From: Actinomycetes bacterium
Lineage (GTDB): Bacteria > Actinomycetota > Actinomycetes > Propionibacteriales > Nocardioidaceae
DNA: 14,183 nt
NCBI GenBank assembly: GCA_023460975.1
Contig: JAEWOG010000028.1
Location: 1-14,183, forward strand
Direction: 5' to 3'
The translations under genes and the position numbers were made by a program. The notes beneath the pieces are model-generated. The model had not been told where the DNA came from, did no database searches, and was given only the letters and a program-made list of their open reading frames with translations. Within the stretch, counting starts at the first letter, position 1, and each line of letters begins with the position of its first letter. Of the stretch, positions 1 to 7,697 are shown piece by piece.

Positions 1-26
1 CACAGGCACCGCAACCCCAAGGGCTC

Positions 27-3000
27 TCAGTCCTGGTAGTGCCGCGTCGACTTGAGGACCTTCTCGCCCTTGGCACGGTCGATGATGCGCGACTTCTTCG
101 AGGTCACGAACACATCCTTGCCACGCCCGCCGACCAGCACGTCGCGCGAGGGGCCGACGAGCATGTCGCGCCCGGCACCGCCCTCGATCCGGTCGGTGCC
201 CTGACCGGCGTACACGAAGTCGGCGCCGCCGCGGGCCAGCACGGTGTCGTCCCCCTGACGGGCGAGGATCACGTCGCTGCGCTGGGTGCCGACGATCCGC
301 TCGCCCCGCTTGGTGCCCACCATGAACGTGAACCGCAGCGTCTTCGTGACACCCCCAGCGGTGGCCCGCACGACCACCGACGAGCGCCCGCGCGCCTTCG
401 CGTTGCCCGCGAGGGTGAGCTGGCGTACGGCCCCGCGCCCGGTCAGCGTCACCGCCGAGGCGGGCAGCAGCCGCGAGTTGCTCGAGGTGACCTCGATGGA
501 CACGTCCTCGGGCCCGAGCACCGTCACCGGCAGTGCCACGCGGTTCTCGCTGCGGGCGCCGGGCTGCTGCATCAGCGCGAAGCGGCGCAGCGTGGACGAG
601 CTGCCCCACCGCGACGTGGCCTCGGCGGCCAGCGAGGCGTTGCCCGCGGCGTCTCGTACGGCCTCCGCACGCACGCTCAGCGTCACTTCACCCGCGCGAC
701 TCATGCCCTCCACGCGCGCCCGCCAGTGCGTCTCGTCGATCCTGGTGAGTGCCACGGCCGTCGGGCGGGCCGACCCCGTCACACTCACGTCGGCCACGTC
801 GAAACCGGTGACGACTTCGGAGGCAGCGATCTCGAACTCGACCGCGGTGTCCTGGACGCTCGCCGGGCCGCTCACCAACAGTTCGGGAGCCGCGCGGTCC
901 ACCTGCACCGACAGCGCGCCGGCGAAGTTGAGGTGGTTGCCGACCGAGGCAGCCGAGCCCTCGGGCACCTCGACGCGGACCTCCCCGTCCCGCTTGGCGG
1001 TGAGGGTGAAGGACCAGGTCCGGGCGTCGATCTGGGTGAAGCCAGTGACGTCGGCGTTGGTCAGCCGCAGGTCGTCGAGGGCGAAGTCGCGCACCGGCTT
1101 GCTGAACGTGGCCGTCACGGGGATCTCCGCCGTGTTGCCGACCGGGCTGGCCGTGGTCGTCAGTGCCAGCGTGGGCCGGTCGCTGTCGAACTCCCAGGTC
1201 AGGGTGTTGCCCGCCCTCGAGGGGTGCCCCGCATCATCGGTGGCCGCACCGGCCGGAACCGTGACACTGAACTCGCCCTCGGCGTGCGGGATGACGTCTG
1301 CGGTCCAGCGGTAGCCGGCGCCGACGAGGTTGGTCACCGTGGCGTGGTCGGCGAGCAGGTCGGCGGCGTCGAAGCCCGTCACGTTCTCGCTGAACGTGAT
1401 GACCACGGACACCGGTGACGTCGTGACCACGCCCGACGCGGTCGAGGTCACCGTGACCTGCGGCGCCGTCGTGTCGTACGTCGTGGTCGCCGGTCCGCGG
1501 CCCACGCTCAGGTTGCCTGCCGCGTCACGGGCCGCCCCCTCGTCGAGTGCGACGGTGACGATGCCCTCGGCGTCCGGGCTCACCACGAACGTCCAGTCGG
1601 TGCCCGACCCGCTCAGGTCGCTCACCGACCCGTTGGTGACGGTGATCCCGCCCGCGTCGAGGGTGACGGGCTCCGAGAAGGTCACCGGCACCGTGAACGG
1701 TCCCTGCGGCCACGACGGCAGATCCATCGAGGTCACGGTGGGACGCACGGTGTCGTAGGTGACCTCGACACGCCCGGAGGCGGTGCTGGCGTTGCCTGCG
1801 GCGTCGGTGAAGGCGCCGTCGGGCAGCTGGATCCTGGCCGCACCGTCTGAGGTGGGCGCGAACACGACGGTGTAGGTCGTGCCCGAGCCGCTGAGAGAGG
1901 TGATCGTGCCGTTGACGAGCGCGAAGTCGGCCTCGGTGATCGTGGCCGGGTCACTCAGCGCGAGCGTCAGGCTGATCGGGGCGTTGACCACGGCAGGACC
2001 CGCGTACGACAGCGTCGCTGTGGCAGTCGTGTCGTGGACCCAGTCCAACTGGCCGCTGGCTTGGTTGGGGTTCCCCGCCGCGTCGGCGACCACGCCCGCA
2101 GCGATGCGGGCCGAGAAGGGCCCCTCGCCCTGCGGAGTCAGCTCGAACGTCCAGACCCGCCCGCCGTTGGTGGCCGCGGGCGTAGCGGCGGTCGCGTTGA
2201 CGAGGCTCAGGGAGTCGGCGTCAACCCCGCTCACGGGCTCGCTGAACGTCGCCACCACCTCGACGGTGCTCCGGTTGGTCGGCGAACCGGTCGCAGACGA
2301 GAGCGCCACAGTCGGCGCGGAGCGGTCGACCACGAGGCTGGCGCTGCCGGCCGTGTTCGGGTTCCCCGCCGCGTCCTCGGCGACGCCCTGGGCGACCGAG
2401 AGGCTGATGGTGCCGTCGGTGACCGCCGGCGTCAGCGTCACCATGTAGACGCTTCCGCTGCCGCGCAGATCTCTCGCGGTGGTGTTGACGATCGACACGT
2501 CGCTCAGGGTGAACCCGCTGACGTCCTCGGTGAACGTGATGGTTGCCGTCACCTGCGATGCGTTGGTCGGGCCGGACTGGTCGAAGGTGATCGACACCCC
2601 CGGCCGGTCGCTGTCGTACGTGCGGCTCACGGGCGCACCTGCGGTGTTGGGGTGCCCGGCCGCATCGGCGGCGACACCAGCGGGCACCGCGACGGAGACC
2701 ACGCCGGAACCTGTCGGACTCACCAGCACGTCGTACGTCGCGCCGCTGCCGGACAGGGTCGCTGTCCCGCCGCTGACGTCCAGGTCGGAGACGTCCAGGC
2801 CGGTGACGTCCTCAGTGAAGGTGAGCGTGAACGGGACCGGGCTGGTGCCGGTGACACCGGGAGCACTGGAGGTCACGGTGACATTCGGCGCGGTGACGTC
2901 GTGGAGCACGCTGTGGGCCGTACGCGGGTTGGTGTTGCCCGCCGCGTCACTCACGGCACCGGCTGGTGCCGCGACGACGACCTCGCCGTCGCCGGAGGGC

Positions 3001-5543
3001 GTGACACGCACGATCCACGGGTCCGCGGCCGTTCCGGTGCCACCGGTGATCTCGGCGCTGCCCAGCGTGACGTCCAGCGCGTCGGCGGTGAACCCGGTCA
3101 CCGGCTCGCTGGCCGTCACGGAGAGGTCGTACGGTCCCTGCTGCGGCGTGCTCGGCCCGGAGAAGGTGAGCGTGGGCGCGGTGCGGTCGGAGACCAGGGA
3201 GGCCGTGTTGCTCGCGCCCGACGGATTGCCCAGCGCGTCCGCGGCACTGCCGGCCAGCGCGCTCAGGGTGATCGGGCCGTCTGAGGTGGGGGTCACGTGC
3301 ACGGTGAAGTTGGTGGGCGAGTTGGTGGTCGTGATGCGATCCACCGTGGCGTTGGTGGCCACCAGCTTCGTGATGTCGGGAGCGGTCGCCGGCGGCTCCT
3401 GGTAGTTCAGGACGAACCGGGGTGACGCCGCGTTGGTGGGGTCCGCGTCGAGTGGTTGGACGGCCGTCGCCGGGCCGACCCGGTCGACGAGCACCTGCAC
3501 CGGCGAGGAGGGCAGGTTGCCGTCGGCCAACGGCAGCGCCGCGGCGCGCGCCTCGACGATGTCGGTGCCCGCCCGGTGGCTGAGCCTCACGTTGCCCGAG
3601 AACCGCTGCGGGATGCCGGATGAGGTGTAGGTCCACACGCGCCCGCTGCCGCTGACGGCATGGGTGGGTGTGAAGGGTGGAGTGCCCGACGAGGTCCACT
3701 CCCACGCGAAGTCATCGATGCTCACCCCGTTCACCGGCTGGTCGTACGTCACGGTCCAGGCCACCGAACCCGCGTTGGTGGGGCTGTCGCCCACCCGCAC
3801 GATGGACTCGAGCACCGGCGGACGGTCGATGAGGACGGAATCGGTGGAGGTGTTGTTGCCCGGAGGATCGGCGAGCGTCACGCCGGTGGCCGCGATGCGA
3901 GCGGTGGCAGTGACCGTCGCACCGTCGGCGCCACTGGTCAGGACCCCGTTGAGCGTGATGGTGCCGTTCGTGCCCGGGGCGAGCGCCGTGACGTCGAAGG
4001 TGCCGGACACCGACGACGCCGTCACGCCGGGCGGAAGGTCGGTGCTGGTGGTCGTGAACCCCGGCAGGTCCAGCGTGATCCGCGCCGGCACCGTGTCGAT
4101 TCCCGTGACGTGGCGGTAGGTCACCTTCACCGTGACCGGCGTGCCCGGGTGGTAGCCGTCGCGTTGCGGGGTGACACTCGCGGGCGTCACCTCGACACCG
4201 ACCGCCAGATCGAGGGGATCTGCCGAGGCTCGCACGGCGACCACGGGGCCAGCCGCGACGGTGACCCGGGACCAGGCGGCCACGACCACTCCGCTGGCCG
4301 AGCCAGCCAACGCCGGGCGCAGTGACTCCGCGTTGTTGGTGGCCATCGTGGAGTCAACGCTGCTGACCTGCTGCACGTCCGAGAGCGAGGACGCGCCGGC
4401 CTCGAGGGTCCCCTGCATCACCTCGTGGTGACCGGGCCCCGACGTCGTGCTGCGTCGTACCCAGGCGAACACGAAGGTCCCGGGCCGAGTGGGGTGCGCA
4501 GTGACCACCGGCCACGAGTCCGCCATGGACAGCGAGCCGGTCACGCTGGTGGTGTCGCCCGACATGGCGAACCGTTCGAAGGAGCCGCCTGTCGTCGAGT
4601 CGTAGGCGACCAGGTACTGGGAGGACGTGGCTGCGACGTCGGGACTGCCCAGGTCGCTGTCGCTGACCTTCGTGGTCAGTCTGATGGACCTGGAGTCCAC
4701 CATGTGGTTCACGACAAGGTGGTGGCGGTCGCCCTCCCGTTGCTCCCACACCACGACCACGTCGCTCGTGGTGCCCGAGTCCGGCCGCGCGGCCACGCGA
4801 GGACGAGTGCTGGTGAAGCCGACGCCGAGTCGGTGGTCGAGTTGGCGCGGCGCCACGACACCGAGTGCGTCGTACGGCAGTCGGAGGGTCCAGATGCCCG
4901 GAAGGCCGTCGCCGGTCGCCGGCGTGTCACCGGACCACACCACGCGCAACTGGCCGTGGTCGTCGGTCACGTCGGGGGTGACCTGGTCGTAGGCCGGGTT
5001 GCTGTTCGCAGGCGTTGCTGCGTCGAACCCGACGTCGCTCAGGCGAGTCGGGCTGAGAGCGGCCAGCGTGGCTCCCGGGGTGAACACGGCGCCGTGGATC
5101 TGCCAGTTGGTGCGGTCCGTGGTCGCACCTGGGGCGTCGGAGATCGTGTCGCCTGCGAGGACAAGTGCCACGTCGCCGTTGGCCAGGGTCGTCACCGCGG
5201 GATCGGCGGCGTCCAGCGAGGCGTCGTCGGCGTCCCCGAGACTCACCAGGGTGGTCGGCTCCCCCAGCGGCGCCCCCTGCGCGTCCAGGTAGCGGCCGAA
5301 GATCTCCCGCTTGTGCCCTTGCCGAACGCCGGTGGTCACGGCGCGCACGCCTTCCCACACGACGAGGAAACGCCCGTCAGTCAGGGCAGTGATGCTGGAC
5401 TCGCCGACGCCGGCGGGGGTGGTGGCCCCGGAGATCACAGTGTCGCCTGCCCCCAGGACGGCGGCCTGGGCGGCGGGGGCGACGACGCTGAGTCCGGCCA
5501 GGGACACGACGAGGGCGCCGAGCGCCGAGAGCGGACGGAGCAT
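27..5543 (-). CDS. Giant secreted Ig-like repeat protein with C-terminal RTX-type repeats
   Basis: A predicted secreted, probably adhesive or structural protein of 1838 residues. Residues 1-27 form a Sec signal peptide (MLRP, a hydrophobic stretch, then an AQA cleavage site). Residues about 30-440 contain propeller-like motifs such as ALTDGRFLVVWEG and EIFGRYLDAQG, which are common at the N-termini of large bacterial surface proteins. About 441-572 looks like a CARDB/DUF11-type beta domain. Residues 573-1646 hold 11 Ig-like repeats of about 97 residues. Residues 1647-1742 look like one more Ig-like fold, and 1744-1815 hold RTX-like glycine/aspartate nonapeptides (ARQGDDTVL, EGGAGRDMLVG, VGGRGKDVF). 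I see no LPXTG motif and no C-terminal membrane anchor. The ATG at 5543 has GAGGA five bases upstream. An in-frame ATG at 5555 has no visible ribosome site but is possible. It is the last gene of the collar operon. Substrate and partner are unknown; the domain architecture is clear, the function is inferred. Confidence 0.88.
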   Translation of the reverse strand: MLRPLSALGALVVSLAGLSVVAPAAQAAVLGAGDTVISGATTPAGVGESSITALTDGRFLVVWEGVRAVTTGVRQGHKREIFGRYLDAQGAPLGEPTTLVSLGDADDASLDAADPAVTTLANGDVALVLAGDTISDAPGATTDRTNWQIHGAVFTPGATLAALSPTRLSDVGFDAATPANSNPAYDQVTPDVTDDHGQLRVVWSGDTPATGDGLPGIWTLRLPYDALGVVAPRQLDHRLGVGFTSTRPRVAARPDSGTTSDVVVVWEQREGDRHHLVVNHMVDSRSIRLTTKVSDSDLGSPDVAATSSQYLVAYDSTTGGSFERFAMSGDTTSVTGSLSMADSWPVVTAHPTRPGTFVFAWVRRSTTSGPGHHEVMQGTLEAGASSLSDVQQVSSVDSTMATNNAESLRPALAGSASGVVVAAWSRVTVAAGPVVAVRASADPLDLAVGVEVTPASVTPQRDGYHPGTPVTVKVTYRHVTGIDTVPARITLDLPGFTTTSTDLPPGVTASSVSGTFDVTALAPGTNGTITLNGVLTSGADGATVTATARIAATGVTLADPPGNNTSTDSVLIDRPPVLESIVRVGDSPTNAGSVAWTVTYDQPVNGVSIDDFAWEWTSSGTPPFTPTHAVSGSGRVWTYTSSGIPQRFSGNVRLSHRAGTDIVEARAAALPLADGNLPSSPVQVLVDRVGPATAVQPLDADPTNAASPRFVLNYQEPPATAPDITKLVATNATVDRITTTNSPTNFTVHVTPTSDGPITLSALAGSAADALGNPSGASNTASLVSDRTAPTLTFSGPSTPQQGPYDLSVTASEPVTGFTADALDVTLGSAEITGGTGTAADPWIVRVTPSGDGEVVVAAPAGAVSDAAGNTNPRTAHSVLHDVTAPNVTVTSSAPGVTGTSPVPFTLTFTEDVTGLDVSDLDVSGGTATLSGSGATYDVLVSPTGSGVVSVAVPAGVAADAAGHPNTAGAPVSRTYDSDRPGVSITFDQSGPTNASQVTATITFTEDVSGFTLSDVSIVNTTARDLRGSGSVYMVTLTPAVTDGTISLSVAQGVAEDAAGNPNTAGSASLVVDRSAPTVALSSATGSPTNRSTVEVVATFSEPVSGVDADSLSLVNATAATPAATNGGRVWTFELTPQGEGPFSARIAAGVVADAAGNPNQASGQLDWVHDTTATATLSYAGPAVVNAPISLTLALSDPATITEADFALVNGTITSLSGSGTTYTVVFAPTSDGAARIQLPDGAFTDAAGNASTASGRVEVTYDTVRPTVTSMDLPSWPQGPFTVPVTFSEPVTLDAGGITVTNGSVSDLSGSGTDWTFVVSPDAEGIVTVALDEGAARDAAGNLSVGRGPATTTYDTTAPQVTVTSTASGVVTTSPVSVVITFSENVTGFDAADLLADHATVTNLVGAGYRWTADVIPHAEGEFSVTVPAGAATDDAGHPSRAGNTLTWEFDSDRPTLALTTTASPVGNTAEIPVTATFSKPVRDFALDDLRLTNADVTGFTQIDARTWSFTLTAKRDGEVRVEVPEGSAASVGNHLNFAGALSVQVDRAAPELLVSGPASVQDTAVEFEIAASEVVTGFDVADVSVTGSARPTAVALTRIDETHWRARVEGMSRAGEVTLSVRAEAVRDAAGNASLAAEATSRWGSSSTLRRFALMQQPGARSENRVALPVTVLGPEDVSIEVTSSNSRLLPASAVTLTGRGAVRQLTLAGNAKARGRSSVVVRATAGGVTKTLRFTFMVGTKRGERIVGTQRSDVILARQGDDTVLARGGADFVYAGQGTDRIEGGAGRDMLVGPSRDVLVGGRGKDVFVTSKKSRIIDRAKGEKVLKSTRHYQD
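606..3827 (-). repeat. Eleven tandem Ig-like domain repeats within the giant protein
   Basis: Eleven consecutive units of about 93-115 residues lie between residues 573 and 1646 of the giant protein. Most units begin with D-x-x-x-P/A (DRTAP, DVTAP, DSDRP, DTTAP and similar). They then carry a strand of the FSEPV, FTEDV or FSENV type, and most have a xxDAAGNxN or DAAGHPN segment near the end. This resembles the bacterial Ig-like domains (Big_12-like) that are common in adhesins. The first two units are the most divergent. The repeats look diverged at residue level, so this is an old array rather than a recent tandem duplication. Confidence 0.85.
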
Positions 5544-5548
5544 GGTGG

Positions 5549-5553
5549 TCCTC
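5549..5553 (-). promoter_or_regulatory. Ribosome binding site deciding the giant-protein start
   Basis: On the minus strand GAGGA lies five bases before the ATG at 5543. The upstream in-frame ATG at 5555 is preceded only by a pyrimidine-rich stretch. This favours 5543. The distance from the preceding stop codon is then 14 bases. Confidence 0.5.
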
Positions 5554-5557
5554 ATGG

Positions 5558-6082
5558 TCAGCTTTGGGAGGGGAAGACGCCGACGAGGGCGATGATGGCG
5601 TTCATGGTCAGGTAGGGCTGCATGTTGGAGTGCGGCTCAGTCCTGCCCGCAGTCGACAGAGCCGACGGATGGAACTGGGCCTGCGCCGTGTTCTCGGACG
5701 CGTAGGCACGGCCGCCGCGGGCGAATGTCCCGCCGCCACTGGCGAGTCCCGGGTTGCCGGTGACGGCACTGCGCTCCGCGACCGGAATCGCGTGCGTGTG
5801 GTGTGGCAAGTGGGTCGTTGACAGGGTCACCTCTTCAGTCCCGAGGGCCTGTCCGAGGACATAGGTGGAACCACCGGGCCTGGCCCCCGCGCTCATCGGG
5901 ACCCGTCCCCTCAGGTCGGGCAGGGCGAACTTCGTCTGGCCGTCGCCGCCGTAGGTCGTACCGATCAGGGTGTACAGCACCTCGTGCTCAGCGATGTTCA
6001 GGAGTTGGCCGTCGCAGCGCGCCCAGCCTCCTGGGACGCGGTCGAACGCAACCCACCGGATCTGTCCTACGTAGGCCACCAT
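5558..6082 (-). CDS. Phage tail collar domain (Mdp-like) protein, single domain
   Basis: A 174-residue protein of the phage-tail-collar family, called microcystin-dependent (Mdp) or tail fibre protein in many bacterial genomes. The N-terminal part begins YVGQIRWVAF and contains the family signature GWARCDGQLLNIAE, LIGTTYGGDGQTKFALPDLRGRVP and LPHHTH. The C-terminal part ends in the typical NMQPYLTMNAIIALVG. No signal peptide or membrane segment is visible. The second of two adjacent ATGs (6082) is chosen because AGGAG lies six bases upstream; the first, at 6085, would leave only three. The start codons overlap the stop of the preceding two-domain gene, which suggests translational coupling. 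The giant Ig-like gene follows within a few bases. In phages this fold sits at tail fibre ends. Here it occurs outside any phage locus, so its role is unknown. Confidence 0.88.
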   Translation of the reverse strand: MVAYVGQIRWVAFDRVPGGWARCDGQLLNIAEHEVLYTLIGTTYGGDGQTKFALPDLRGRVPMSAGARPGGSTYVLGQALGTEEVTLSTTHLPHHTHAIPVAERSAVTGNPGLASGGGTFARGGRAYASENTAQAQFHPSALSTAGRTEPHSNMQPYLTMNAIIALVGVFPSQS

Positions 6083-6084
6083 CA

Positions 6085-7110
6085 TCAGCTCCTGGGGGGA
6101 TAGATGCCCGCGAGGGCGATGCAGTAGTTGAGCGTCAGGGACGGCTGCATGTTCGGGTGCGCCTGCCCCCCACCGACATGTGGCAGCGGAACAGTGGGGA
6201 CTGGCGCTGGGCCGTACAGGGACAGCTCTGAGGTCGCGGGGACGTTGCCGACCGGCGTCGGAGTCGTGGCCTCGAGCGACGAGGACCGCAGCTCGTGTTG
6301 GTGTGTCGGCATCTCGTTGAATGTCAGCGTCACGGACTCGACTCCCCACCGCGCGCCGATGCTCGCGGGGCTCAGGCCCGGCCCGGCCCCGAAGGACGCG
6401 GGGACGGTCCCCCGCAACTCAGGCAGCCCAAAGGTGGTCTGGCCGTTGCCCCCGAAGCTGGTGCCGAGCAACGAGAACAACGCCGCGTTCTGCGCGATGT
6501 TCATCAGGCCTCCGTTGCACATCGCCCACCCGCGGGGGGCGTAGCCGAAGCCGAACATCTGGACCTCACCCAGCAAGGTGTCGTCCTCGCCGGACGGGTA
6601 GCCCGTGTCCGTGGGGAAGTCGCCGCCAGAGACGCAGATGACGTAGTTCATGGCCAGGGTGGGTTGCCTGTTCTCATGTGGCACGGAACCACCGGCCGCC
6701 GAGCTTGCGGCCATGGATTCGTCCGCCGGCCCGCTCGCCCACGCCGCATCCGAGGGAAGGACGGCAGGCACCGCGCCCACGGGCGAGGTGGACGCTGCCA
6801 CCGTCGGCGAGACCATGATCGGGTGCGTGTGCGCCGGCATCTCGCCCGGCAACAGAGTCACGGACTCCGTGCCGCCGTGTTCGCCCATGAAACGAGGGCT
6901 GAGACCGGGTCCGTTGCCCCGGTGCAGCGGAACTCGACCTTGGAGATCGGGGAGTCCGAACGTCCGCGATCCGTCGCCGCCGTACGTCGTCCCGATGAGG
7001 GCGAACAGAGCGCTGTTCTGCGAGATCAGGAGCTCCTGACCATGACAGAACATCCAGCCGTAGGGCGCAAAATTGCCCGCGAACAACCTGATCTCACCGA
7101 TGTACGGCAC
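6085..7110 (-). CDS. Two-domain phage tail collar (Mdp-like) fusion protein
   Basis: A 341-residue protein made of two complete collar units in one chain. Unit 1 (about 1-165) begins MPYIGEIRLFAGNFAPYGW and has LIGTTYGGDGSRTFGLPDLQGRVP, MPAHTHP and the end motif NRQPTLAMNYVICVSG. Unit 2 (about 180-341) begins LLGEVQMFGFGYAPRGWAMC and has LLGTSFGGNGQTTFGLPELRG, MPTHQHE and NMQPSLTLNYCIALAG. A short acidic linker (about 166-179) joins them. Family members are usually about 170-190 residues with one unit, so this looks like a fusion of two neighbouring genes. No start codon sits at the junction. The GTG start at 7110 has GGAAGGGG six bases upstream, inside the end of the preceding gene. There is no signal peptide. 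It is the second gene of the operon. The family match is confident; the role outside a phage is unknown. Confidence 0.88.
   Translation of the reverse strand: MPYIGEIRLFAGNFAPYGWMFCHGQELLISQNSALFALIGTTYGGDGSRTFGLPDLQGRVPLHRGNGPGLSPRFMGEHGGTESVTLLPGEMPAHTHPIMVSPTVAASTSPVGAVPAVLPSDAAWASGPADESMAASSAAGGSVPHENRQPTLAMNYVICVSGGDFPTDTGYPSGEDDTLLGEVQMFGFGYAPRGWAMCNGGLMNIAQNAALFSLLGTSFGGNGQTTFGLPELRGTVPASFGAGPGLSPASIGARWGVESVTLTFNEMPTHQHELRSSSLEATTPTPVGNVPATSELSLYGPAPVPTVPLPHVGGGQAHPNMQPSLTLNYCIALAGIYPPRS
6089..6093 (-). promoter_or_regulatory. Ribosome binding site AGGAG for the single-collar gene
   Basis: AGGAG lies inside the last codons of the upstream two-domain collar gene. It is six bases from the ATG at 6082 and three bases from the ATG at 6085. 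The stop TGA and the first ATG overlap as TGATG, an arrangement typical of coupled translation. Confidence 0.6.
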
Positions 7111-7113
7111 GAG

Positions 7114-7545
7114 TCACCCCTTCCAGCTGTTGATGGTGGACGTGGCCACGGCGCGCTTGCCCTGCGCGGGACCACCCGGCACCACGAGCAGCGCCAAGCG
7201 GCCCGTGCGTCGGTTGCGCAGCACCCAGTTGCCCTGGGCCACCTCGTGGCGGGTGGAGAAGCGCAGCACGTACGTCTTCCGGCGCCACTTGGCCAGCTTC
7301 TTGGCCGAGAGTCGCGCCGGACGGAAGGCGCCGTCCTCGACGGAATCGAGTCGCAGCGTGACGGTGCGTCCCTCCAGGGTCGCGGTGAACTTCTCCCCCA
7401 CCAGCTTCTCCCAGCGGCCACGCTTCGGCAGGCGGCCCGGGGCGGCAGCGGCAGCCGCGGGCTCACCGAGGACGGCAAGGGATGCCGCCGCCGCTGTGCC
7501 CACCACCACGGTGCGCCGCGGCAACGTCGAAGTCTTGATGTCCAC
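7114..7545 (-). CDS. Tat-signal small protein, DUF6916-like, first gene of the collar operon
   Basis: A 143-residue protein with a twin-arginine export signal: LPRRTVVVG at residues 8-16, an alanine-rich hydrophobic stretch to about 27, and an alanine run around 30-35 for cleavage. The mature part (about 45-143) is a small beta-rich domain with LVGEKFTATLEGRTVTLRL, a strand YVLRFSTRHEV, then GNWVLRNRRTGRLALLVVP and a C-terminal AVATSTINSW. From memory this matches the short family called DUF6916, whose genes often sit beside Mdp-like collar genes; I could not check this. The function is unknown. The GTG at 7545 is chosen because GGAGGG lies three to four bases upstream; a GTG at 7563 in the same frame has no such site. 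The next gene begins three bases after the stop, so export or folding in concert with the collar proteins is likely but inferred. Confidence 0.75.
   Translation of the reverse strand: MDIKTSTLPRRTVVVGTAAAASLAVLGEPAAAAAAPGRLPKRGRWEKLVGEKFTATLEGRTVTLRLDSVEDGAFRPARLSAKKLAKWRRKTYVLRFSTRHEVAQGNWVLRNRRTGRLALLVVPGGPAQGKRAVATSTINSWKG
7117..7124 (-). promoter_or_regulatory. Ribosome binding site GGAAGGGG for the two-domain collar gene
   Basis: The purine run GGAAGGGG is followed by a six-base spacer and the GTG start at 7110. It overlaps the final codons of the upstream Tat-signal gene, whose stop is only three bases from this start. Confidence 0.55.
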
Positions 7546-7548
7546 TGT

Positions 7549-7554
7549 CCCTCC
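7549..7554 (-). promoter_or_regulatory. Ribosome binding site GGAGGG setting the Tat-protein start
   Basis: A near-ideal GGAGGG lies three bases before the GTG at 7545. It would fall inside the coding region if the upstream GTG at 7563 were used. This makes 7545 the better start for the first gene of the operon. Confidence 0.65.
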
Positions 7555-7617
7555 AGACGGCACGAGTCCCGCACGTACCCACGCAAGCCTGCAGCGTCGC
7601 GGCGCTGCGCGTGGCGT

Positions 7618-7634
7618 CTTGAGGAAACCTTGAG
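7618..7634. promoter_or_regulatory. CTTGAG direct repeat with 11-bp period in a divergent intergenic region
   Basis: CTTGAG occurs at 7618-7623 and again at 7629-7634, exactly one helical turn apart. The second copy also starts a small inverted repeat TGAG-CAA-CTCA (7631-7641). The site lies between the collar operon (minus) and the kinase-like gene (plus). OmpR-type response regulators are known to bind direct repeats with 11-bp spacing, so a regulator site is possible. No matching regulator gene is in the window, and the call rests on the pattern alone. Confidence 0.3.
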
Positions 7635-7697
7635 CAACTCACCACCCGGCGACTCAGCGTCTGGCACCGCGGTTGCGCGGCCCGGCACACTGGTGGG

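Noticed and set aside
39..1418. Long plus-strand open frame opposite the giant protein gene
   Set aside because: It is Arg/Gly/His-rich with no family motif and runs antisense to an unambiguous Ig/RTX coding region. It is a GC-rich shadow frame.
2034..3284. 416-codon plus-strand frame opposite the Ig repeats
   Set aside because: Low-complexity Arg/Gly/Val composition mirrors the repeats on the other strand; no start signal or domain.
4425..5615. 396-codon plus-strand frame opposite the N-terminus of the giant protein
   Set aside because: No recognisable domain, and it lies opposite a clear signal peptide and beta-domain region.
6083..6349. Upstream extension of the single-collar gene to 6349
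   Set aside because: It overlaps the preceding two-domain collar gene in another frame and adds 89 residues with no collar-like sequence.
5558..7110. Prophage or contractile injection system remnant
   Set aside because: Only collar-domain genes are present; no capsid, terminase, sheath, tube, baseplate, integrase or attachment repeats are seen in the window.
7618..7641. HspR-type HAIR operator (CTTGAGT-N7-ACTCAAG)
   Set aside because: The CTTGAG half-sites are in direct, not inverted, orientation, and the ACTCAAG arm is missing.
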